64,000 bases of DNA from Verrucomicrobiota bacterium (GCA_013820875.1 JACDHS010000001.1:23154-87153), one strand, 5' to 3'. Positions 8,021 to 17,857 are shown, counted from the stretch's first letter. Numbers and translations: made by a program. The notes: generated by a model from the letters alone, not told the origin.

Positions 8021-9813
8021 TTGTTTTCTTTTTGCGCAGGGTCGTTTTTTGTCGAACCGCGCGATTCACCCCCGGCGACCGCTAATTGAGACTGGTGCAA
8101 CCGCTGATTGATGGAATTTGCCATCCACAAAATCACGGCGCCGATCGCAAACAGGATCGCTGCGAAAACTCCTATGATAAGCGCGTCCTGTCGCACAATG
8201 GCCATCAGCAAAAACATCATGACGGCAATGGCGCATGTGGCTCCTCCGCAAAGCCGCGCAGGAAGCGATGAAGGCAAGGTTGGCTCTTCGTTGCGGTGCT
8301 CTGTCCGATGGGCCGTGACGCGCTCCCATCCTGCGTGAGTTTTCCTGATTGAAAGTTGTGCGATGACCAGCAGCAAAAGAGGAAAAGCGGTGCCCATGAC
8401 GATTTCGGACATCCGCACATTTGTTTGCACCAGTTGAACCAGAGGGGCGAGAGTTTCGATTTGCGTGAACCAGCCATCTTTGCCGAGTCCGAATTTGACG
8501 ACCATACCTGCGACAATGCTCAGAACCGTCACCATCCACGCTGTGCCCAAACCGATCTTTCGGGAAAACAATCCCCAGATCGTTGGCAACACCAGCGGGC
8601 CAGTCAGCATCGCCACGGAGGCGAGAATATAACCAGTGTAGGTGCCGAGGCGCGGGATCAACAGCGCGCCGGCCATTGCGATTCCGCCAAGCAACAGGGA
8701 AATGAGGCGTCCCGCCATGACCAATTCCCGTTCGCTGGCTGTTGGACGCAACTTCCCCCGATAGAATTCCGTGGTGAATGCGCCGGCAAAGACGTTGAGA
8801 AAAGTGGTCGCCATGCTGGCTGTGGCCGAGCACATCGCTGCGATCATTAGTCCGAGCATTCCCGCGGGCAGAACCGCTTTGCATGCCAGGATGTAGGCCT
8901 GCTCGGGATTCGCGTTGGGATCGATCAACCGGTAAACCATTGGCGGCAGCATCCAGATGAGCGGGCTGATCAGGTAGAGAGCGCCGAATAAATAGGATGA
9001 TTTTTGCGCGTCCCTTCCCGATGGCACGCAGGCAAAACGTTGCACATAGGCCCATTCGCCGCCCATCTTGAAAAAGAAAACGAGCATCCAGCCTGCGAGG
9101 AAAAACCAGGTGAATTCGCCTGCCACCGGAGAAAAGAAACCTTCTGGAGCAGCTTCAATGAATCCGCCGACTCCGCCGACGCGGGCCAGGATCATCGGCA
9201 CAACGACAAATACCGAAACGGTCAGGATGATGAATTGCAGCGCATCGGTCATCAGGACCGCCCAGAGTCCGCCGCCAGTTGTGATGGCGACGACCACCAG
9301 GCAAGTGATCACTGAGGCAAATGTGACGGAAAGATTTCCGGTGGCCGGGTCAGCGAGCATGTGCCCCGGTGAAAGAGGAACCAGGGCGCAAACCATAACG
9401 GCCAGGGCGTAAATGGCTCCGCCCATCGTAAAGATTCCGATCGTTCCCTGGAGCCAGGTGTAGAATTGCACCAGCGATTTGCCAAAGCGCGCATCGAGAA
9501 ATTCTGCCGCGGAGTCGTAGCCAAAACTTTTCCAGCGCGCGGCGAGAAGCCAGCCCACCAAAAGTGCGGCAATGCCGATGACAAAAAGAATCGAAACCCC
9601 AACCATCCCGTGTCGGTAGGCAATCCCGCCCCAGACCACGAATGTGCCGGCGGAGAAGGTGGTCATGAAAGCGGACAAGCCAGAAAGCCACCAGGGAGAT
9701 TGTCCTCCTGCGGCGAACATTTCGCGCGTGTTCTTCAGGCGAACGAAAATGCAGCCCATGGCCAGGAGCCCGGCTACATAAATTCCGAATACAAGGAGAT
9801 CAAGTGCATTCAC
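8017..9813 (-). CDS. Sodium:solute symporter (SSF family)
   Basis: This 598-residue polytopic membrane protein begins MNALDLLVFGIYVAGLLAMG and contains the SSF core region (AAGGQSPWWLSGLSAFMTTF, SAGTFVVWGGIAYRHG). I see roughly 13 or more hydrophobic segments, separated by loops such as KLRPTASERE. SSF proteins couple sodium entry to uptake of sugars, amino acids, nucleosides or vitamins; the substrate cannot be read from sequence. It lies 5 bases downstream of the second CehA/McbA gene and overlaps the FAD oxidoreductase start. The three are almost certainly co-transcribed, so it probably imports the compound processed by those enzymes. Confidence 0.9.
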   Translation of the reverse strand: MNALDLLVFGIYVAGLLAMGCIFVRLKNTREMFAAGGQSPWWLSGLSAFMTTFSAGTFVVWGGIAYRHGMVGVSILFVIGIAALLVGWLLAARWKSFGYDSAAEFLDARFGKSLVQFYTWLQGTIGIFTMGGAIYALAVMVCALVPLSPGHMLADPATGNLSVTFASVITCLVVVAITTGGGLWAVLMTDALQFIILTVSVFVVVPMILARVGGVGGFIEAAPEGFFSPVAGEFTWFFLAGWMLVFFFKMGGEWAYVQRFACVPSGRDAQKSSYLFGALYLISPLIWMLPPMVYRLIDPNANPEQAYILACKAVLPAGMLGLMIAAMCSATASMATTFLNVFAGAFTTEFYRGKLRPTASERELVMAGRLISLLLGGIAMAGALLIPRLGTYTGYILASVAMLTGPLVLPTIWGLFSRKIGLGTAWMVTVLSIVAGMVVKFGLGKDGWFTQIETLAPLVQLVQTNVRMSEIVMGTAFPLLLLVIAQLSIRKTHAGWERVTAHRTEHRNEEPTLPSSLPARLCGGATCAIAVMMFLLMAIVRQDALIIGVFAAILFAIGAVILWMANSINQRLHQSQLAVAGGESRGSTKNDPAQKENK

Positions 9814-9818
9814 TGGAC

Positions 9819-11885
9819 TTATTGTCCACCGGCCGTTTCGTTTTTGTCGATGGGCAAGGCATACTGCGCGTATTCAGCGAAAAGTGGTCTTTGCGTTGCT
9901 GCTTCACGGATGAGTTTGTCCAGCGTGGGCCGTAATTCCACCGTAGTTTGCTGCCGCAAGAGGCTGACCATCTGGATGGCAATAATGTCGTCCGCAGCCA
10001 TGATGCTTTTCCATTTTTGACTCAATTCATTTCCGGCGCCGCTGAGAATCTGTCGGGCTGTTTCCCTGGGGCTTTCGTATTTACCGTTTCCATCGATATC
10101 GAGATAAACAGGATTGGTGGCGGCGAGCGTGAACCGGGTATTCTTTCCCTTTACACCGACGCTTGGGTGATCCACGCCATCACCGATGATGACGCCGACC
10201 AGGTGCGCGTCGTGCTTTGGCAGTGCCACGGAAAAGTCCAGCCACAGATCGGTCGGGCCGTTTTCATTTGCCGGCACAGCTTTTTCCGCAACCTGCTGGC
10301 CGTTGATGAATACAAGGGCGCGCGTTGGTGTGACCCATGATGGTGAAGCAACACGCAACCGAACATTTGCATGGCCGCTTTTCGGAGAACAGGTTTGTCC
10401 CATTTTGTAAGTGTCGTTGACTCGAATATCCGTGAAAATGCCGAGTGAAATCGAAGTTTCACCTGCGAGGAAGCGGTTGCAGGCATCATCGACATCAATC
10501 TTCGCTGGATCATCGGTTTTGCTCGGAACAAAACTGCGCCACCAGCCGACCGGATCTGCCACAGTGTGCGAATCAGAAGCAGAAACCGCAGTAACTTTCT
10601 CGCCGTGGTTGAGGAGCGCGAACCAATCACGCAGCAGATAAATCGGGTCAAACGCTCCGCCTGGATTTGTGAGTTCAACCGCATCAAATGGAAAGCTCGA
10701 ACTCTTGACGAATTCACCCGAGGCGCGGTTCAAACCAAACGGAGTATAAACGTAGCGTGAAAACACATTGCCGCGCGGATGATTGAGGATCACCACTTTC
10801 GCACCTTTGGCGCGAATGCCGTCCACCAGTTGGACCCAATCTTCCAGTTTATGGCTTGGTACCGAGTCTTTCGGGTCGAGCGGAAAAGCATTGATGTGGC
10901 CAATGGCCGAGCTGATTTCGTTGCCGGTCACAGCGGTGAAAAACTTCTCCTCGGAAAGTTTCTTTTGATGCGGATGATAATCGGTGTTGTGATTGTGATC
11001 GGTGGCAATCGCCAGTTCGACTCCTTCGCTGGCCAGGGTCACTACTCGTTCAGCGACGCTCGCATCTCCGTGTCCACTGTGGGTCAGCGTGTGAATGTGC
11101 GTATCGGCGGCGATAAAACCGGTGGTATCCACTTCACGGCGAATCTTGAGCGCGACTTTGGTTGGTGCTTTCTTTGAGATTGAAACTTTCAATTCTCCGC
11201 GGCTCCACTCCATGCCGCGCGTCGCGCAGAACAGATAGTCGCCTTCCGGCAAATCAAAGCCAGCTTCCGTTCCCAGGGTGCAAATGGTTCCGAGACGAAC
11301 GGCGGTATAATCCGAAGCGCCGTCAAATATTTCTACGAGATCGCCCTTCAAGTTAGTGATCGTGACGCGAGCGGGAACCGGTTTGCCGGTGTCCGCATCG
11401 GTAATGGTCAGCTTGACGGGTTGCAATTGGCGCAGGTCACGAAGGGTGCGCTCATAGAGATGGATCGGGCCGACCACCATGTTGTCCCTCGGTTTGGTGG
11501 GGTTGATTGCTAAAATGTTTTCACCCTTGACCAGCGCACCGGGAGGAACCGCATAGAAAAAGAGGTCCGGATCCTGGTTGTGTTTCAGTGCGGCGATCTC
11601 CTTTCCATTGAGCAGCAGCAGACAACGTTCACTCACATCGCGCTGCCGGATTGCGAGCACCCATTCGGTGTCGTTTGGTTTGGAATCGAAACGAACTTTT
11701 AATTTTTCGGCTTTGGGCTTGGCTGGCACTTCTGGCCATGGTTGCTCGAGTTTTTCCCGTCCGAGATGATGGTAATCGGACTCAACGACACTTCCCCCTG
11801 GGGGGAACTTGTCCGAGGCGGCGAACAGGTTGCCGAAGACCGCAATGAAAACGAAAAGAGAGATAAAGTGTTTTGGTCTTTTCAT
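9819..11885 (-). CDS. CehA/McbA-family PHP-like metallohydrolase, exported (copy 2)
   Basis: This 688-residue protein has a signal peptide (MKRPKHFISLFVFIAVFGNL). The PHP motifs are DTHIHTLTHSGHGD, AIATDHNHNTDYH, LNHPRGN and SASDSHTV. It is co-linear with the protein at 1709-3802 over its whole length, including the N-terminal beta domain (TEWVLAIRQRDVSERCLLL) and the C-terminal helical tail. The two are therefore paralogues in one locus, perhaps with split substrate range. It is the first gene of a tight operon with the SSF transporter and FAD oxidoreductase. The upstream gap (173 bases to the prepilin-like gene) has no good copy of the palindrome. Confidence 0.88.
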   Translation of the reverse strand: MKRPKHFISLFVFIAVFGNLFAASDKFPPGGSVVESDYHHLGREKLEQPWPEVPAKPKAEKLKVRFDSKPNDTEWVLAIRQRDVSERCLLLLNGKEIAALKHNQDPDLFFYAVPPGALVKGENILAINPTKPRDNMVVGPIHLYERTLRDLRQLQPVKLTITDADTGKPVPARVTITNLKGDLVEIFDGASDYTAVRLGTICTLGTEAGFDLPEGDYLFCATRGMEWSRGELKVSISKKAPTKVALKIRREVDTTGFIAADTHIHTLTHSGHGDASVAERVVTLASEGVELAIATDHNHNTDYHPHQKKLSEEKFFTAVTGNEISSAIGHINAFPLDPKDSVPSHKLEDWVQLVDGIRAKGAKVVILNHPRGNVFSRYVYTPFGLNRASGEFVKSSSFPFDAVELTNPGGAFDPIYLLRDWFALLNHGEKVTAVSASDSHTVADPVGWWRSFVPSKTDDPAKIDVDDACNRFLAGETSISLGIFTDIRVNDTYKMGQTCSPKSGHANVRLRVASPSWVTPTRALVFINGQQVAEKAVPANENGPTDLWLDFSVALPKHDAHLVGVIIGDGVDHPSVGVKGKNTRFTLAATNPVYLDIDGNGKYESPRETARQILSGAGNELSQKWKSIMAADDIIAIQMVSLLRQQTTVELRPTLDKLIREAATQRPLFAEYAQYALPIDKNETAGGQ

Positions 11886-12058
11886 GTGGCGAAAGAAATA
11901 AATGCCGAATGGCAGAAACTAATCGATCAAATTCGCTCAACGTCACGTTGACGCGGGCGATGCGCTTCGAAGGAAAACGCACGCCCGACCGCCGGAACCC
12001 AGCGAGCAAAGTGAATGGCAGTTGAGCAAGTATTCCGGGTTTCCGTGCGGGCTGCAGT

Positions 12059-12964
12059 TTATTCCTTCATCCAGGGCGGGAAGAATGCTGGCGAAAGATT
12101 TTTGTTCACGTCAAAGTTTTTGCTCCATTGAAGTTTCCAGAGAGCGCGGGGCTTCACATGGCGGGCGGATCCGTCATAAAATGCCATCTGAATTCCTTTC
12201 CCGTGCCGCCACATGGACATGTTTTCCATATCGTAAACGTCATCGCGATGACGCCCTGGTTTGAAATCAGCGGCAGGTGCCTGGGTGGTGGTAGCCACGC
12301 CATAATGAGGGGCACTGCCGCGCCACATGGAATCACCCATGCTGGGCGTTTCCGACGGGCGATTTATTGCTGAAAGCTTGCGGAAATACTCGTCAACAGG
12401 ACGCCCTTGTTCCACTGCGGTTATCCCGCTGTAAATCCAGATGTTTGCGCCATAACTGGAAATCAACGGTCTGTTATCGGCATCGGTGGGGTCAAGATGG
12501 TTGATGTTGAACCGTTGAGCTGTGGTGGGGCCGCCCCAGTTTTTGGCGGTGGAATCTCCCCAGGTGACTCGCGCTTCGGGTTGACCGGCGGGTGCGGAGT
12601 TCTGCATGGTGCCTGTTACCGGACACAATAATAAATGAGGTTTGCCTCTGAAATAGTTTCCCAGTGCCCCAACCCATTCACCCCGTGGCGGAAGAGTGGC
12701 GGTTCCTTTGCCAGTAGGAAACGTGTCATTGTGATCATCCACGTACATCATCCACATGATGGGCCATTGTTTCAGGTTGGACATGCACGAGGCCCCGTAA
12801 GCTCTCTGCTTGGCTTTGGACAATGCGGGCAACAACATGCCGGCGAGGATCGCGATGATGGCGATAACCACCAGCAATTCGATCAAGGTAAACCCGTGCA
12901 TCCAGGCTCGGCGGCTGGAATGTGGTGAGAATTTCAGATTGGGGATATAAACTTTCATTGGCAT
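12059..12964 (-). CDS. Prepilin-type N-terminal domain protein (pseudopilin-like)
   Basis: This protein is about 301 residues long. It has the prepilin cleavage/methylation segment GFTLIELLVVIAIIAILAGM near residue 22, followed by the amphipathic helix LLPALSKAKQRAYGASCMSN. The C-terminal globular region ends in the DGSARHV-type tail common in the large Verrucomicrobia/Planctomycete family of pseudopilin-like proteins. These sit in the envelope after prepilin peptidase processing; the individual function is unknown. I place the start at MPMKVYIP (12964) or MKVYIP (12958). The track start (13024) lies upstream of the TATACT hexamer at 13015-13020 and so could not be transcribed from that promoter. 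A perfect copy of the palindrome lies just upstream. Confidence 0.85.
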   Translation of the reverse strand: MPMKVYIPNLKFSPHSSRRAWMHGFTLIELLVVIAIIAILAGMLLPALSKAKQRAYGASCMSNLKQWPIMWMMYVDDHNDTFPTGKGTATLPPRGEWVGALGNYFRGKPHLLLCPVTGTMQNSAPAGQPEARVTWGDSTAKNWGGPTTAQRFNINHLDPTDADNRPLISSYGANIWIYSGITAVEQGRPVDEYFRKLSAINRPSETPSMGDSMWRGSAPHYGVATTTQAPAADFKPGRHRDDVYDMENMSMWRHGKGIQMAFYDGSARHVKPRALWKLQWSKNFDVNKNLSPAFFPPWMKE

Positions 12965-13041
12965 CAAAATTTGATCGTTTTGCAGTGCAAAAAAGGACTG
13001 CATGTGTAATACCCAGTATATCAATGGAAAGGGTCATGTAT

Positions 13042-13059
13042 ATCGCTCAATTGAGCGAT
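13042..13059 (-). promoter_or_regulatory. Palindromic operator copy 2 (perfect 18-bp palindrome)
   Basis: ATCGCTCAATTGAGCGAT is identical on both strands. On the minus strand it is followed by ATACATGACC and, from base 39 of the motif, TATACT (13015-13020), a perfect -10-like hexamer. It drives toward the prepilin-like gene (start about 12964). Confidence 0.75.
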
Positions 13060-13249
13060 GGAACGGCTTCAACCAACCCTGATACCGGCAGTGGGAATTA
13101 AGAAAAAGAAGGGAAACCACACCGAATGGAGTGCTTCGCACCGCGATTCTCGCGATGTCAAATACGACCGGCACTTCGTTTCTTAACAAATTAGTGTTCA
13201 TTCGTGGTTGATCCGCCCCCGAAATGGCCGCTGCGCCTCTCTGCCAACT

Positions 13250-13550
13250 CCGGAACCGACGATGCACGGTAACAATACCTCTGCAGCCCCGGAAATGACG
13301 ATGTACACGGTAACAGGCCTCTCTGCAGCCTCGGAAATGGCGGATGTATACGGTAACAATACCCTCTGCAACTCGGGAAATGAGAGGGAATTTTGCCGAA
13401 TTGGGATTCAAAGAGAGCCTTTGCCCCTCCGGGGCAGGTTGGAGCACGCTCTGGGCGTATGCCGATTCGGCAAAATTCCCACTCAATTTCCGAGGCTGCA
13501 GAGGGTATCACCAGAGCTTTCGCGTCATTTCCGAGGCTGCGGAAGGTATA
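13250..13550. repeat. ~42-bp repeat array folded into a large inverted repeat
   Basis: CGGTAACA...CTCTGCAGCC units begin at 13267, 13308 and 13351 (periods 41 and 43), with a weaker unit before them. On the right side the same words occur inverted (ATTTCCGAGGCTGCAGAGGG near 13486; CATTTCCGAGGCTGCGGAAG near 13525). In the middle, GGGAATTTTGCCGAAT (13386-13401) pairs with ATTCGGCAAAATTCCC (13465-13480), and a small CCCCTCCGGGG hairpin lies between them. The whole could form one long stem. Confidence 0.75.
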
Positions 13551-13656
13551 CTATATAGAATAGGATTCAGAACTGAGGGAGACGCACTCAATCGCACCGC
13601 TTCTCATAGCGATTTTAGCGCAGATTAGCGATTCAACCTAAATCCGGCAGTTACTT

Positions 13657-13702
13657 AACCGCTAATCTGCGCTAACCAATGCTAATCCAAGGATTTGCGG
13701 GG
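13657..13702 (+). repeat. Dispersed ~43-bp repeat, copy A
   Basis: AACCGCTAATCTGCGCTAAC is followed by CAATGCTAATCCAAGGATTT. It matches copies at 41443-41486 (same strand) and 40024-40066 (opposite strand). Partial and inverted versions flank it at 13609-13639 and 13765-13797 (GCGCAGATTAGCGGTTAAAC). Confidence 0.7.
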
Positions 13703-13923
13703 GGAAAATAATTTGCAACCAAACCACTTGCCAGATGAAGTCCTCGTCTCGCGTGACCGCTTTCCATTAGCGATTATCAGCGCAGATTAGCGGTTAAACT
13801 GCGGTTTTTAGCGCGATCGTGGCGTTTTGGTTGCGGTGTAAACTGCCGTTTTTAGACATCTGACCATAGCAGAAATGGAGTTGTGAGCTGCAAAATTAGC
13901 CGATTTAGCTCGAAATCACCCTG

Positions 13924-13945
13924 TCACTCAAATGAGCGATAGACC
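13924..13945 (+). promoter_or_regulatory. Palindromic operator copy 3, upstream of the 1261-residue PATR/Ig protein
   Basis: TCACTCAAATGAGCGATAG is followed by ACC. TATACT starts at motif base 42 (13965-13970). If this is the -10 box, transcription starts near 13977 and the 5' leader to the ATG at 14072 is about 95 bases. Confidence 0.75.
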
Positions 13946-14071
13946 TGGGCAGGGTGAATTCGTATATACTACCGATTAATGTTCCAAAGCTCCCTATCCA
14001 AAAACTTTGGGCAACGCCGGGAATTCAATCGATCTGGCGCGCTTGTTCACCTTGTTTTCCCTTCACTTGCC

Positions 14072-17000
14072 ATGAAAAATATAACTAGAACTCTATTCCT
14101 TTTTGCACTGTCTCTAACCATCGCTGAACGAGCCGCCGCCCAGCCGGTGATTACAGCAGAACCCCAAAGCCGAACCAACAACATCGGGGATAATGCCTTA
14201 TTCAGTGTGACGGCAACGGGAACCGGCGATCTTACGTATCAATGGAAGTTTGGCGGGGGCGATATCACTGGCGCCACCAGCAGTGCGCTGAATGTCGCCG
14301 TTGCCGACACAGCGGTGGTTGGCACCTACAGTGTCGTTGTCACCGACGACGATGGCACCACCCCCAGTTCGGGGGCTACCCTTGCGGTTCCGTATGCTGC
14401 AAAGAGCATTGCCGTGCAATGGCGCTTCAACAGTGCGCCATACACAGGCACAGGGCTATCCTCTCCTGATATCGGCACCGGCACTGTGGGGCCGGTTGGC
14501 GCAGTCCTTTCGGATTCTTCAGCGCCTCGGGCTGGTTCTCCCTCGGATCCTGCCTCCGTTTTGGGAACGGATAACTACAGCCGCACTCTGACCAGGCCGC
14601 TGGCGACCACGGAGAACAAGACGGCAGGAATTCAGTTCAGCGCCAGCACGGTCGGCTTTGAAAACTTAGTGCTCACCTTTGAACAGCTAAATACTACACG
14701 AAACAGCGCTTACTGGCGCACTCTTTACACGGTTAATGGAACAGACTGGATCGAGCGCGGCGTGGTGGACATGCGCGCGGCGTTTCTTGCGGCAGGTGGA
14801 ACATCCTACGTCTATTTTTACGATGACTTAACCGGGGTGGAAGGTGTCGCGGGCAACCCGGACTTTGCCTATCGCGTCCTCGCTGAACACGAAAGCACCG
14901 CAACCGGTTCCGGGGCGGATGCGTATGTTCCTACCGATCCGAATGACACTTACAACGCAACAGGACAACCTTCAACGCGCTGGGATATGGTCACGATCCT
15001 GGGCGTGGAGACTCTGGAGCATCCATCGATCACGCAGCAACCGCAGAGCCAGGCAAGTTATGTCGGCGGAACCGCCTCGTTCACTGTGAACGCAACGGGT
15101 GGCAACCTGGAATATCAATGGCGGCACAATACTCAAAATATTGCGGGGGCGACTGATTCTTCCTACACCCGTTCCGACCTTGTAGTCTCCGACGCTGGCG
15201 ACTATTCGGTCATCGTCAGCAACTCTTTTGGATTCCTCACGAGCGACGATGCAGTTTTGACGGTCGAGGCGGACATTCCTCCTGCCGGCGACCGCTTTTG
15301 GTCTGGAAATGGCACCTTGGCTGGTGGAGTGGGCACGTGGGATACCTCGGGTGCAAATTGGGGGACATCCAGTGAAGGTCCATTCTCCCTCCCGTGGATG
15401 AACGCAAACCTGGACCGCGCAATTTTTGTTGGAAACGGCAGTCCTGCCGGAATCATCACGGTTGGAGAGCCGATCACGGTGAATACCATCACCGTCACCA
15501 ATTCAAGCAGCTCAACCTACACTTTTTCGGGCGCGAATAGGATTTCATTCGCTGGAGACGAGCCTGGGATTTACCTTCGAGGCGCCAATAACACTTCTAC
15601 AACAAACCTCATCAACGTGAACACACCGCTTGGTGGCCCCGTGCTGATCAAGACTGGCGCCGGTCGCGTCAACCTGAACAACAGCGGCAACCGGGTTGAA
15701 AAGTGGGTGCTCAGGGGCGGCGTCATTACCGGGACCAGCGCCAACGCGATGTTTGGGACGGGGTATCCTGAAGAGCCTGTTGAAGACTTTATCACCCTTG
15801 ATGGGGGTGGCCTTGCATCGAATGGAACCATGACGCTTGGCGTAAATCGTGGAATCTATCTGGCGGACACCATCGGCAACAAGATCGGGGTGGGCAGCGG
15901 CACCGCAGTGTTTACGATCGATTCGAAGATTAGCGGGCCGGGCGGCATCTCTTTTACACCAAACAACACTTTCCCGGGTCAGATTCATGGTGCGAACGGA
16001 ACCCACGTCTTCAGCAACCCGAACAACGATTACCAGGGGCCAACGTCTGTTGCACAAACCCAGTTAACACTGGGAGCCAACGAAGTCCTTCCTGACACGA
16101 CGACGCTTAGATTCTCCGGCAATGGCCGCATGGAATTGAATGGCTTCACGGAGACTGTGACCAAAGTGGTTATTGAGGGCAACAATGCCCGCGTTCTGGA
16201 TGTGGCTGGCGGCGGCCAATTGATTGCGGACGAGTTCGAGTTGCGCTCTGGTGGAACCACCCTTGGTGTGCTGGCCGGCAGTGGGAGTTTAATCAAGGCC
16301 GGATCAGGCAGCATCGGGTTGGGTGGTTTGAACACCTACACCGGTGATACCACCCTGCAACAGGGGACTCTTACCCTCACCGGCGCGGGCCGGTTCGGCA
16401 ATGGCGACGGAACTGTTTATCTGGACGGCGGCGAGCTTGCCATCGCGGAGAGCCGCACGGAGGAGACGGCCCTGTTGAATCCAATTGTTACCAGGGGTAT
16501 TTTCGTCATTCGCCCCGGTAACGCCGCCACTGGAAACGTATTCCTGCTTCACAGCGGCACATGGAGCCATCAGGGCGGTGATGTTTATCTTTGGAAGGAT
16601 ACCGACATAGTTTCCGCCTCCCTTGACCTCGCCCTTGCGGGTTCATTTGATTACACGGGCTCGATTGATATCGGTTCGGATTCCAGCTTCCAGCTTACTT
16701 CCTATAATCCTGCTGGCACCGATCAGGTCTTCAGCGGTGGACTCAGCGGTTTGGGAACATTTCGTCGTTCCGCCGGTTCGGGCGGAGGTGGACGAACCAT
16801 TCTGAACACCGATAACAGTTACTCCGGCGGCACCATCGTCGAAGCGGGAACACTCATGGTGAACAATGAATCGGGAAGCGGCACCGGTTCCGGCGCTGTC
16901 ATAGTTGCGGGTCCAAGCGGCCTGTTGGGTGGCACTGGCTATATTAGCGGCGATGTCACCGTGAACGAGGGCGGCAGCATCACTGCCGGCGATGGCGTCG

Positions 17001-17857
17001 GCACCTTGACGTTGCAAAACGGTTTGAACCTGAGCAGCAGCGGAACCTACGTCTGGGAACTTGGGGCACTGAAGGACAACAGCGACGGAACGGCTGGAAC
17101 TGACTTTGATCAACTGGTTATCTCCGGCGCAGAACTCCAATTGGGTGGCAGTTCAAAACTGTTGCTCGAATTCACCGGCGGCACCACCCCGAGTGCATCC
17201 AATCCATTCTGGCAGGCGACTCGCACCTGGACGATTATCAATCTGAGCGGTGGCCAGAACTCCGCGAACGCCGGATTTGCCTTCATCGCCAACGGCAGTC
17301 AACCGGCAGGCAACTTCTCGACGCAAGTTGACGGGAGCGGAAATATCACCCTGACCTTTGTTCCTGGAGCGCCTGCAGGCCCGGTGATCACCACGCATCC
17401 GCAAAGCCGGACCGCCATTGAAGGCACCAGCACAACGTTCACCGTGGAAGCCACGGGATCGAACCTGAGTTATCAATGGTTCCGCAATAACATCGGCAAC
17501 GCGATCGCAGGAGCGACCACGACGAGCTACACCATCAGCAATGTGCAATTAGGGCAGGCTGACACTTACTTCGTCGCGGTGTATAACAGCCTGAGTTCTG
17601 AAACCAGTTCCCCCGCGACATTGAGCGTTGTGCTGCCTCCGGACATTGAATCGCTAAGCGGCGCTGGAACGGGCGAGGTCGTCATGACCTGGGACACGGT
17701 CTCCGGCGCAGAATATTCGGTGCAATACAACACCGATCTTTCGACTTCGAACTGGATCACTCTGAGCAACTTTGTTGGAGCAGGTGGAAGTGTATCGGTC
17801 ACCAACGCCCCGGCTCCCGGAGATCCGCAACGGTTCTACCGATTGTTGATCGAGTAA
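14072..17857 (+). CDS. Exported PATR/Ig-repeat protein with QRFYR C-terminal domain
   Basis: The protein is 1261 residues from MKNITRTLFLFALSLTIAER, a clear signal peptide with cleavage near AAA-QPV. I chose this start because the track start (13979) would leave almost no leader and lacks a signal peptide. Order of modules: Ig-like (QPVITAEPQSRTNNIGDN, YQW), a ~190-residue module shared with two other proteins (WRFNSAPYT to DMVTILG), Ig-like, a long beta-helix-like region with PATR strands (LNTYTGDTTLQQGTLTLTGA; NSYSGGTIVEAGTLMVNN), a further Ig-like domain, and the C-terminal domain ending DPQRFYRLLIE. There is no autotransporter beta-barrel. It is probably an extracellular or surface structural/adhesive protein; no catalytic motif is seen. 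It lies downstream of palindrome copy 3. Confidence 0.85.
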   Translation: MKNITRTLFLFALSLTIAERAAAQPVITAEPQSRTNNIGDNALFSVTATGTGDLTYQWKFGGGDITGATSSALNVAVADTAVVGTYSVVVTDDDGTTPSSGATLAVPYAAKSIAVQWRFNSAPYTGTGLSSPDIGTGTVGPVGAVLSDSSAPRAGSPSDPASVLGTDNYSRTLTRPLATTENKTAGIQFSASTVGFENLVLTFEQLNTTRNSAYWRTLYTVNGTDWIERGVVDMRAAFLAAGGTSYVYFYDDLTGVEGVAGNPDFAYRVLAEHESTATGSGADAYVPTDPNDTYNATGQPSTRWDMVTILGVETLEHPSITQQPQSQASYVGGTASFTVNATGGNLEYQWRHNTQNIAGATDSSYTRSDLVVSDAGDYSVIVSNSFGFLTSDDAVLTVEADIPPAGDRFWSGNGTLAGGVGTWDTSGANWGTSSEGPFSLPWMNANLDRAIFVGNGSPAGIITVGEPITVNTITVTNSSSSTYTFSGANRISFAGDEPGIYLRGANNTSTTNLINVNTPLGGPVLIKTGAGRVNLNNSGNRVEKWVLRGGVITGTSANAMFGTGYPEEPVEDFITLDGGGLASNGTMTLGVNRGIYLADTIGNKIGVGSGTAVFTIDSKISGPGGISFTPNNTFPGQIHGANGTHVFSNPNNDYQGPTSVAQTQLTLGANEVLPDTTTLRFSGNGRMELNGFTETVTKVVIEGNNARVLDVAGGGQLIADEFELRSGGTTLGVLAGSGSLIKAGSGSIGLGGLNTYTGDTTLQQGTLTLTGAGRFGNGDGTVYLDGGELAIAESRTEETALLNPIVTRGIFVIRPGNAATGNVFLLHSGTWSHQGGDVYLWKDTDIVSASLDLALAGSFDYTGSIDIGSDSSFQLTSYNPAGTDQVFSGGLSGLGTFRRSAGSGGGGRTILNTDNSYSGGTIVEAGTLMVNNESGSGTGSGAVIVAGPSGLLGGTGYISGDVTVNEGGSITAGDGVGTLTLQNGLNLSSSGTYVWELGALKDNSDGTAGTDFDQLVISGAELQLGGSSKLLLEFTGGTTPSASNPFWQATRTWTIINLSGGQNSANAGFAFIANGSQPAGNFSTQVDGSGNITLTFVPGAPAGPVITTHPQSRTAIEGTSTTFTVEATGSNLSYQWFRNNIGNAIAGATTTSYTISNVQLGQADTYFVAVYNSLSSETSSPATLSVVLPPDIESLSGAGTGEVVMTWDTVSGAEYSVQYNTDLSTSNWITLSNFVGAGGSVSVTNAPAPGDPQRFYRLLIE

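Larger units (their letters stand above)
13060..13920. other. Gene-free, repeat-rich intergenic region
   Basis: I see no convincing gene here. The overlapping short ORFs in several frames (13034-13486, 13191-13511, 13208-13558, 13344-13628) come from a repeat array. The region holds an imperfect large inverted repeat built from ~42-bp units (about 13250-13550), followed by copies of a dispersed CGCTAATCTGCGCTAA repeat. The stretch 13800-13920 has nothing recognisable. Confidence 0.7.

Noticed and set aside
11910-11960. Weak palindrome-like sequence upstream of the second CehA/McbA gene
   Set aside because: TTGAGCGAATTTGATCGATTAG shares words but the half-sites are in the wrong order and spacing.
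13034-13628. Several overlapping ORFs in the intergenic repeat region
   Set aside because: Open frames arise from ~42-bp repeats; no start signals or conserved pattern.
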